Positions 24,047 through 33,547 of a stretch of 64,000 bases of DNA are shown here, one piece after another. Position 1 is the first letter of the stretch; each line of letters begins with the position of its first letter. The translations under genes and the position numbers were made by a program. Source of the stretch: Yamagishiella unicocca (Eukaryota; Chlorophyta; Chlorophyceae; Chlamydomonadales; Volvocaceae); NCBI GenBank assembly GCA_003116995.1, contig BDSL01000088.1:186001-250000 (forward strand). Reading direction: 5' to 3'. The notes beneath the pieces were generated by a model, which did not search any database, had not been told where the DNA came from, and saw only the letters and a program-made list of their open reading frames with translations.

Positions 24047-27000
24047 CTAGACAGCCATCGGCGGCGGCCTCCTCCGTTGCTTCGGCGGCGGGGGGGGCGG
24101 GATGGAGATAGCGCACTCCTGACTATACGCGCCAGAGAGCGCGGTTGCAACGCCCTCAACGCCTCCCACTTTGCTGCTGACGGTGTATGCCTTTGTGGGG
24201 TCGAAGTCGGGGCACAGAGGCCCTCCAGTGACGTCGTTCACCCAGGTCTGCATGACCCCCGAGGTGTTCAGCCACTCCTGCATCAACGCAGCCTGGCCGG
24301 CGTTGCGGAAAGTGCCCCTCACGGTCGTGACCTCCTTCTCGCATCCGGCGAGCGTGAAGTTGCGAACAAGCCCCGCGCCCAGGGCGATGGCGCTAGTAGA
24401 GAAGCTGTTGCTGATGAGGATGGACAGTCGCGTGCACTCCGTGAAGGTGAAGGCATCTGGGACCGCGAGGGGAGCTGGTGTGATGGTCACCAAGACGATG
24501 ACATCGTACGGGGGAGGCGGTGGAGAGGGCGGGGAGGGTGGCGGGGGCGGCGGGCTCGGGCGGGGGGAGGCGGAGAGGGTGGCGACGGGGGAGACGGGGG
24601 AGACGGGGGAGGAGGGGGCGGAGGCGGGCTGGGAGGGGGAGGCGAGGGAGGCGGTGGGGAGGGGGGGAGGGGGACGGCGGTGGTGGAGCGGGAGGCAAGG
24701 GGGGCGAGGGGCGGGGAGGTGGGGGGTTCGGCGGCGGCCGCGGCGGCGGAGAGGGCGGCGGAGGGGCCGGAGGCGGGGGAGAGGGAGGAGGCGGAGTAGG
24801 AGGAGGAGGGGAGGGAGGTGGTGGCTGGGGGGCGGTGGCGAAGGAGGCGGAGGGCCGGGAGGGGAGGGAGGCGGCGAAGGGGGTAGCGGTGGTGGTGTGG
24901 GCGGATGGGGAGGGGGGGGAGAGGGGGGAGTAGGAGGGTCGGGCGGCGTTGTAGGCGCAGGAGGGGGAGGGGACGGCGGCGGAGGAGCTGGCGGCGGAGG
25001 GGACGGTGGCGTTGGCGAGGGGGGCGGCGGAGATGGCGGCGGCGGGTTGGGCGGCGGCGGAGAAGGCGGCGGAGGCGACGGAGGCGGCGGGGAGGCGGGC
25101 GGCGGCGGTGGCGGTGGCGGCGGCGGCGGTGGTGGTGGTGGTGGCGGAGGCGGCGAGGGGGGACTCGGTGGCGTGGGAGGGGTGGGTGGGTTGGGAGGCG
25201 GGGGGGAGGGCGGCGAGGGTGACGGCGGCAACGGCGACGGAGGCAGCTGCATACACTCCTGAATGGCATCTGCACGAGCGCAAGAAAACTGACCGTCCGG
25301 CGCCGTAATCGTCCCCATGACTGTATACCCCGCTAGCGCGTGCGAGCACGTCTCGCCGCCGGTGATGGTGAAGACCCAGGAGAGCATGCCGTCGGGCCCG
25401 TTCAGCCACGGCTCCAGAAGCTTCCCGTCTGCAGCCGACCGAAACGTGCCGTTGAGCATGATGCGGTCCGACGTGCAGCTCGACAGCTGGAACTGGTTGG
25501 CGATGACGGCGCCCACGACTACAGCCTGGGCGGCGATGGCGCTTCCGATGCTGCTGGATAGGCTGATGCAGGTGGTGCTGTCGAGGCTGTACCTTCCAGA
25601 ACCGTCTAGAGGCGGCAGCACGTAGAAGAAGATATCTGACTCGCATGGTACGGGGGGAGGCGAGGGAGGTGGAGGCAGAGGCGGCGACCTGGGCTGCTTG
25701 GCCTTTGGGGGCGGGGGCGGTGCAAGGCCCGGCGGCGGAACCGGTGGCGGCGTCGGCGGTGGTGGCGACCTTTTGGTCTTCGCTGGCGGCGGGGAGGGCA
25801 GGCGAGACGGGGGGCTCGCGTCTACCTTGGGAGTCGGTGGCTTGTTAATGGGCGGGCTCGGGGGAGTGGCCTGGAGGGCCACCGGCGTCGGGCTGCTCGA
25901 GGGGGGCGCGGCGGCAGTCGGCGGCGGCAGCGAGATCAGGCACACCGGGCAGGAGGTGACATTGGGCGTGTTGGAGAACGAGTACTGGCACGTCTTCGAC
26001 ACGGGGTTGGAGCACAAGTCGTCCCAGGTCTGGCAGGGCCGCTGGGTGGTGATGCAGATGGCGGTGCCGGGGAACGTGGAGGCGTTCCGCTGGATGTTGG
26101 AGATGCGCAACTCGTAACCTGCGCAAGGGGAGGGGAGGTGTGGCGGGTGGTATCAGCTGACGTGGTTTCAGCTACGGTTGGCTGACACGACATTGTGATC
26201 CCGATGTTGGCACTTTGATGACGCCCTGGATGATTTCCGTGATTCCCAGTGATCTAATCCCGCCTCAACGATGCCCTGCCCTGCCCTGCCCTGCCCTGCC
26301 CTGCCCTGCCCTGCCCTGCCCTGCCCTGCCCTGCCCTGCCCTGCCCTACGCCGCCCCTGCCAGTAACTATGCCGCACCTGAGGTGTAGTTCCTGGAAGCC
26401 CAGGCCGTGTGCAGCTTCCCGTCCAGCGTCACATTGATGACGTTACTGCCGCCGCACAGAGCCGTGGTCTCAAACTGCGCCGGCGGGGAGGAGCAAGGGA
26501 CGGTAAGAAGGAGCGGATGAGCTGCCTCGACAGGGCATGTTACGGTGGACGGATGGCTGTTGGCACAGTGCCCAGAGGATGCTGCATGGGACGCCGCTCC
26601 CTTACTCACAGAAAGCCTGTCGATCGATGAGAGCATGCTGGCGCAGCACGGTAGCGTGCTATTGCACCCAACAAAGGTTGCCCGGTAGCAGCTCGTAGAA
26701 ATACTTCCATTCTGCAGCAGGAAAGAGGGTCGTCGGGCATTGCGGAGACGGACAAGGTCAGGTTCCCGAACGTGGCATGAGAAGGTGCAGGATGCCGGCA
26801 GGTGCGAGCAATGACGTAGGAACTGCCATACAATTTCATATCTTACAATATTAATAACATGAAAATGTAATCGCACCTCAGCGCGGGTTGCAGGCTCCAC
26901 TCGGTAAGGACTGCATGAGCACTCGTTGGGTCCAACTGGGCACCATGGAAACTGCTGCGACGCCGCAGCTGGAGGGACTTGAGCAACTGCTGGAACAAAG

Positions 27001-27279
27001 TGGGTAAATGTGGGAAATCGTTACTTGAGAACATGCGTCGACGAAGGTGCTCGCGGCAAACGACCCGCGAAAAGCGAGGAGGGTCCCGTGTGACCCAGAC
27101 GATCAGTTAGCGCAATATATAAGCATTTTATGTTGCGACGATAAAAACTGGGACATAGGCGCCGGCTAGAGGATACGCGATGTTTGTTAGGCCGTTCACA
27201 ACTTAACAACGGACGTACCCGTTAGACGAAAGACGGCAACCGCGCCAAGCAACAAGTGTATCCATGAAGAGCGCGCCAT
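24047..27279 (-). CDS. Pherophorin-family protein lacking the C-terminal half (about 815 aa)
   Basis: Tandem paralogue of the neighbour at 16256-20251. Exons in transcript order: 27219-27279, 26877-26989, 26610-26711, 26378-26474, 24047-26118. First and third exons have the same lengths as the paralogue's (61 and 102 nt) and intron phases match. It has a signal peptide (MARSSWIHLLLGAVAVFRL), the pherophorin N-terminal part (FPWC..NECSCSPYRV; CYRATFVGC..CC; FETTALCGG; YELRISNIQRN), and two inserted Cys-containing units at 25253-25645 and 24113-24508 around a very long SPP/PPP linker. It ends at a TAG after PPPPPPKQRRRPPPMAV, where the paralogue continues into FPFIVTTHKC. The linker changes frame three times, at G runs 24827-24832, 24661-24667 and 24562-24567, each equal to one missing base, so the frame returns to the original. 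Confidence 0.8.
24562..24832 (-). other. Three successive frame breaks in the linker of the second pherophorin
   Basis: The proline-rich reading moves through all three frames with switches at 24827-24832 (G6), 24661-24667 (G7) and 24562-24567 (G6). All are in the same direction and sum to zero, so the flanking repeat units share one frame. Confidence 0.7.
26272..26346. repeat. Pentanucleotide array CCCTG, about 15 copies
   Basis: A perfect 5-bp tandem repeat inside the intron between exons 4 and 5 of the 27279 pherophorin. Confidence 0.95.
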
Positions 27280-28086
27280 TGAGGCCTGGCGCTGTGGCTG
27301 CAGAACAGAACAGTCCCAAGGTTAGGGCGACATGTCGGGAAAGTGGATGGCTTGGTCCACAGCGAGTTCCCTCCCTTACCCTGCGCCACAAAATTCTATT
27401 GACGTCCGTTAATCTCGCCTAATTATCTGGAAGATAGGAGTGCGCTGTCTCCGCCTGCGTATCGAAAGCGGGTTCCGTGAAATTATGTTGGGCGCTGGTT
27501 TCAACGAGGCGACGAACCCAGTTCACTGCAAGGAGTGGCACTATATGTTCACGTTGCTGACCTTGTTGAACGGGTAGAAAAAGGCAGTTGTGCTGCTGCC
27601 CAATCAGTTGCCAAGCACGTCAGTGCGGCGTTGAGTCGATATCAATCCAGGAGTACCTTCCGCTTTAATTTATAGTATTATGTTAATGTATCGCCGTTCT
27701 GTGCTGATAATACGATTATTGCACTACAGATATCTATCAAGAGGACACAACAGCTAACTTGTAGCCCATGTAAGAATGGGGCTTATGTGGACGAGCAATT
27801 GCGTCTACGCTTCCCCGTCACTGCCAAAAAGTCACAGCAACTCCTCGCATTTATCTGTATTAATGAATTGCATGAACGAAAACAAGCCTGGTTCCCTCCT
27901 TGGTCCTTGCATCTCCGTGGTGCGTCCGCCAGTCGACAATTTGCCTAGCGAATGCAACCTACTCAAACTGGACAAAACGAAATTACCCAGCATGCCTGAA
28001 CGTGGTGCAAGGGAGCGCACGCTTCCCTGGATGTAGCCGTACGCCCGTCCGGCCTACCGCCCGCCCTGCTCTGCCAGACGAGGTGC

Positions 28087-28182
28087 GATACGCACCTTGC
28101 AATTTCATATCACAATCATATTGTTTGAGATTCTGATACGCAGCTTGCAATTTCATAGCACAATCATATTGTTTGAGATTTC
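28087..28182. repeat. 48-bp direct tandem repeat, two copies
   Basis: Two adjacent copies, starting GATACGCA at 28087 and 28135 and sharing TTGCAATTTCATA and CACAATCATATTGTTTGAGA, with only a few mismatches. Confidence 0.9.
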
Positions 28183-30210
28183 ATTTAAGGATGTACAGGG
28201 CGTGTGCTGCAAATCGCTCTCGCGACGCTCCACTTCCTCTAGCGGCAGAAAAACATTTTTTTCTGGACATAAATAATCGTATACGTTTTGTCGGGTGATG
28301 CCGGAACGAGCTGCGATGTCGGGGTTTTTCAGCGGTCGCTGATGGTGCATGTCATCGCGCTTGCCAGCCGCGTTTGGGTCAGTAGTATACCCTATCAACC
28401 GGATCTAAAATAACTCAAAACTCATTAAGCTGTTTCAGTGATACACGAACGGCCATAGAAAGGGGGGTCTGGCGCGGGCGCGACAAATAGATCAGTGCCA
28501 TCTGGCTGGTGGCCGGCAACTGGTGACTTCCCGAAGACGAAAACCACGCGCTTCGGCGCAATTTATTTGCTTGGAACGTTGTGCATTGAGGGGAGCTGCT
28601 TCGACGGGTGGGTGGTGTGCTTTTTTACACTCCGCAGCGGATTGTGACGTAACTTCAGCGGCAGCACTCCTACAAGGTTGGGTCACTTTGGCACAGCGGC
28701 CGTCCCAAGCCAGGCAGCCCTAAATGTTAGACGATCATTCCCGAAAGGATGGGAACCCTCCCGCGTCCTAACCTTGAGGCTATGGCGTACGGCCTCATGC
28801 TGCCTCATGCCCTTTACGGCGTCGTACTAGAAGCAAACAGTTACAGCCTAACCACGCGTGGCTAGTTGCCTTACGAGGTTTGCGAGAGCTGTCGACTCGA
28901 TTGGGTTTATGTAAGCTGGGTCTTGGTTGTCGGTTATTGGTTACGTCACAAGGACTCGCTGCCGCTACTGGTTCGGTGCTTTCATACCCCTGGCCGAGCC
29001 CGCTGCAGAGCCCTTGATGGGCCGACGTGCGACGATGCAGTCACTGAGGACAGCGTCAAGGAGGAGTAGCGCTGCACACTGGGATACCGGCAGGATGAGT
29101 CACCCTGGGCAATTATTGACATCGCGGCCCCAGACCCTAAGACGAGAACCAGCGGGTGCACCGCCGGATCCTGAACGCGACGCAGGAAGGGAAAGAGAAG
29201 AACGAGATCCTGGTAGTGCCTGGAGGTAGAGCAATGCGTTACCCACAACACCGCGCGCGAAGGGAAACGAGCCCTGGGGACTGCCTGGCAGTCCCAGCAG
29301 CAGTGCAGTTGGATACATAGCTAACGCCGGAGACCCCGCCTCTTAACCGGCGCTTTCCTTAATCGCGAAGATTGAAGACCTTGTGGGATGCACACATGCG
29401 CAACCGCTGGGCTTGGCTTGAAGAGGGCTGCTGTAGGCGGAGGGTGGTCGTGTGGAGGAGTAGGGAGCGATTATTACAGTGCACGACCACACTGCAACGG
29501 TGCCGGTCGCAAAACGTGCACCTCGCAGGCCGGTCCCCTCCAGGCCTACTCCCCACCCTGTCCCCTACAGGCCCACTCCCACCCTATCATCACTGGTCCC
29601 TAGGGCCCCGGCAGTGGTACGGGGGCACCCGCACCCCAGGGTGTCTTTTAACCGCATCCCTGGATTGTGTGCGTTCCTGTGGGACACGGCCGGTTTCGCA
29701 GCTTGGGTGATAAGTCGGAGCCCGGACTTACGTGGTGCTACTGAATCGGGCAATCATGGATCGGGGCTGGAGGGGTTTGAGATTTGGCACCGGCGCCGAG
29801 CCATTGGGTTAAAACGGGCGTATAGCAAGACATCATACGACTCATAGCTTTGGGTCGCCCCCGTTGTGGGTCCTGATCGTCGGTGCTCGTCGGTTTGAGC
29901 TTGCTCTGGCGCGCGAATCCTGTTTACAACTGCAATGCCATCCTCTTGCGTTATGGGCTGTCGTGACACGGAGCGTGCTGTGCTGGGTGGGTGAGCCAAC
30001 CGATGACTCTGTGGTTTCGGAACCGGCACCCGGTCTGCAGTTGTCGTGACACCTTGAGCGAGAAGCAGGAAAAAGAACAAGCCCGTCGACCGAGATTCGG
30101 TTACCAAAAAGCCCGGACAAGAGCCCAGGGAACAAACAGCGGCACCAACCACCCAGGAGGAAGTAGCCCAAATGGGCCCCCCTGTAAGTAGTACCGGTAC
30201 ACCAACTGCA

Positions 30211-32220
30211 GTGTCAGGCGATGCACCCGATGGCTCTACCTTTTAAGGTCTGGAGCCCACTGTAAGAAGTACAACAACCAACTGCAGCCCAAGCGGCCCC
30301 TTCAGCCAGACCATCCAGCAGAGCACTCGGCTCAACAAGTCGGGCAGAAGCCCCACACTTGGGGAGACCCAAAAAGATCCCCACCAAGAACGGAGGTGGC
30401 TGGTTCCGATGTTTGTATCGTTGCGGCGCTTCACTGGTTTGTCGGATGCTGGGCTGTTAGGTTGGTTGGTGGCCAGTTCCTGATAGGGGAGCCTCTAGTG
30501 CAAATTCCCCCTGGGGTGCTGGCTGCTGCTCTGTATGCCTACGGCCTGTCAATTTGGTGTTCTGGTGGTTTGCCTTTGTTTCGGTGCATGTCGGTTTTTG
30601 TTTCCTCCGTCTTGTTCAGTGTCAGGCGATGCGCCCGATGGTTCTACCTCTTGGTCTGGAACCCACTGTAACCGTTACAACAAAAAGAACGGGCCATCAC
30701 CGAGCCCGAACGGAGGAGGAGAAAAAAGGGAGCTCCCGCAGGAGCACCGGCCAGCCGAGACCTAGTCCGAACCCCTATGTCTGGCCGCCGGGCCAACGCA
30801 CGCTAGTTGGCCCTCAACAACCCGCAACAAAGGGTGTTGAGGACCAACCCTCCCTCAGTGTCAGGCGACGTGCCCGATGGTTCTACCTTTTGGTCTGGAA
30901 CCCACTGTAACGCACCGTAGGCTATCAGTGCTACTTCGTTCCCGTCTTATGCGGTAGTAGCAATGGTCCCTGCGGGATCCAGACCAAAACCCAGAGCCAC
31001 CGGGCACATCGCCGGCCTAAAATGGAGGTGAAACATACAGAACCCCAGCCAGGGACGTGGCGGGACTACCTCCAAGCCAGCCTGCGGGGTCGGGTGGGGT
31101 TGGAACTAAGGGTTACGCTTACCGCACATACTAAGAAAACACGGATCTTGCGGCCAGAGCTCGTAATTCTTCCTGCGTGCCAGGCGACGCGCCCGATGGC
31201 TGTACCTTCTGGTCTGGGGCCCAACATAGAAGTTACTACTACGTAATTCATTGGGCTGGGCCGCCTCGCGTATCATTGGTGCAGTGCCACGTCACCCGAG
31301 TGTCTTACTGTCGGGGGCCCACTGTAACAATTACCGGTATTACCGGTACCACCCGAGCAACCGGTAAAGGTGGAACCAAACACGTTCACCGACGAGCCTG
31401 TCCACGACCCCTCTGTCGTTGTCATTTTCGTGTCGCTGTCCCGCCGTGCGCAATTCCGGCGGGCCCAAAACCCTAAAGCAATGAAAGGACGGCCCTGACC
31501 GTGCCCCACGGCGCCAAGCAAACGCTCTTGGCTGTTGGACTTCATAGCGTTCTCTGCCCCCTCCCCCCCGGGCTGTAGTAGTATTCGTTACAGTGGACGC
31601 CAGCAGGACCATCGGGCGCATCGCCTGACGCGGAAAGAGACAGAGGAAGCAAGGAAGACTGACTGGCTCCGAAAGGCAAACCACCCAGACGCCTGACAAC
31701 CCAGAGCCCGAAGGAAACAACACGCACCACACCGGGGGGGGGGGGTTGTGCTGCTGCACAGCCTACACGTGGCCACATTGTAGGAGTACTTCTTACCGTG
31801 GGCTCACAACACACACGCTACCGGCTGCATTGTGTGTGGTAGTGATGGCGCTACTGGCGGTGTTAGTAGTATCTGTTACGTTACAGAGGGCTCCAGCCCC
31901 GCAGGTAGGGCCAGGCGGTTGTTGTAACGGTTACAGTGGGTTCCAGACCAAGAGGCAGACCCATCGGGCACATCACAGTGTTGATAGCAGGAACTGTTAC
32001 TTATTGAGGTGGCGGTGCTCTGCTCCCTGATGTCTGGCCCACCGCTGCATCCCAGGATGTGCCACAGCGACCGCTGATGCCCTTCCCCTTCTGCGACAAT
32101 CGAGTGAGCCCCTCCAAGGGACGATCCCACACACCGCCTCCCCAGCAACTGGGAGTTCCTCTGCTCCGTAAGGTCTTGCAATTGGTTCTGCCTTCTGGTC
32201 TGGAACCCGCTGTGACACGT
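30211..32220. repeat. Nest of a dispersed repeat with a core of about 55 bp
   Basis: Core copies at about 30211-30265 (+), 30618-30672 (+), 30856-30911 (+), 30966-31015 (-), 31176-31235 (+), 31588-31632 (-), 31922-31980 (-) and 32176-32220 (+, 3' half), plus a weak one near 31295. Shared blocks in order: CAGGCGATGCGCCCGATGG, then TGGTCTGGAACCCACTGTAA. One frame of the core reads SGDAPDGSTFWSGTHCN-like. Some copies share a longer upstream segment ending in a pyrimidine tract. Further copies lie near 21888-21950 and 61025-61085 (-). No transposase or terminal structure was identified. Confidence 0.75.
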
Positions 32221-32889
32221 ACTACTACGCGGCTGGCAACAAGGCCGCTCCGCCACGTGCGACTCGGGCCGGCGGCGGCATTGTTCCAGCCCGTGTTGTG
32301 TGAAGCTCGTTTCGAGGGTGCTGTTAAATTTCCAGGAGGAGGCTGGACGCGCGAGGTAGGAGTCGGTGCGCCCTTGGCTTGCCCCTTCCTGGAGCTGAGA
32401 GGGTTAGCGGGTCCACCGCCCTCGGTACTACCCGCGCTGCCACAATTCAGGAGGCTGGGCCTTATGGACGTGAGCCAAGTGGGCGTTCAAATACACCGCG
32501 GCTGGGGCGTGCGTCAGTGTGTTACACGGTTAGTCCTCATACCCATGTAAGGAGTCACCCATGCGCTTCGGGCAGTCTCCTCTCGGTAGGTCAGGGCAGG
32601 GTCGGGCTTCCGATTGCTGCCGTTCTCTCCCTTCGCTCTCAAAATTCTTACATGAGCACATACACAGCACCGAACCTGAACCGGGAAAAAGCCCATTAGC
32701 CCTTGACTGGACTGGACTTGGTCTGCGAATTGGGCTGCGCACAAGAAGTCACTCGCATGCGGATCACCGGGGATCACCAGGATAGCGGTGTGGCCGATCG
32801 AAAAGCTCACACACTCGGTTTGCTGAAACGCGTTGGAAGGATCTACATGAAGACCGCCGGGGACATGGTTCCCGCCTGGACCCAAGTGC

Positions 32890-33012
32890 CTGCATCGACA
32901 TGCCTGGACCCGCATGCCTGGACCCGCATGCCTGGATCCACATGCCTGGCCTGGATCCACATGCCTGGCCTGGATCCACATGCCTGGATCCATACGCCTG
33001 GATCCACACGCC
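32890..33012. repeat. Tandem repeat of ATGCCTGGAYCCRC units
   Basis: About eight copies of a 15-bp unit, some extended to about 20 bp by an extra CTGGC, alternating CATGCCTGGACCCG and CATGCCTGGATCCA forms. Confidence 0.85.
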
Positions 33013-33547
33013 TCACTCTCGCTGCGCCTCGCGGCGCTCGTCCCATTGCATACATACTAGTTGCACAAGTACGGCACCCGTCTAACGACCGCCCGCACCC
33101 ACGTGTGTCCAAAGCGTCGTTGGCAGTCCCGGGCGGTTGGCAGTTCGATCCGACAGTCCAAGGAGTCCGAAAAAACGGTGCACCGCAAGGCGTGTCACGC
33201 CCAACAGCGCGGGTCTGTGTCAGGGCACCAATGCGAGGTTGCTCAGGTCACGTGTCAGGAAGTCCAGTCGTCGCGACAGCTACCGTGGTCTGTAACCATC
33301 CCGCAGCCACAAATCCAATCTGCCACTTCACCGCTTGTCAGCAGCAGCGGCCACATCCCGCGTCGTCACGCGTCCAGGCCTTCAGGACATGCGACCCACA
33401 ATCCGCAGTTCCGTTGCCATCTCAGCTATTTGAGGCGCGTCATTACTGTTGCCTGTGTTGCTCTACAGGTATTATGTATGTGTTGATTCACCGGGATTCT
33501 TGTGCTTGCGTCGTGTGTGTATGGGCGTGTGTCTGGAGGGCCACGCT

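Larger units (their letters stand above)
27280..33547. other. Gene-poor, repeat-bearing region
   Basis: No multi-exon or single-exon gene with family resemblance was recognised over 6.2 kb. It carries a 48-bp direct repeat (28087-28182), a nest of a dispersed element (about 30.2-32.2 kb) and a short tandem array (32890-33012). A minus-strand open stretch at 28153-28398 contains a helix-turn-helix-like NPDIAARSGITRQNVYDY segment but is too short and isolated to call a gene. Confidence 0.5.

Noticed and set aside
28153..28398. Helix-turn-helix-like small open frame as transposase remnant
   Set aside because: Too short, no neighbouring catalytic segment, no terminal repeats; kept only as a remark in the region entry.
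30400..30910. Gene encoding CQAMRPMVLP or SGDAPDGSTSWSG repeats
   Set aside because: The segments are copies of a dispersed repeat in both orientations with stops between them; no coherent gene could be built.
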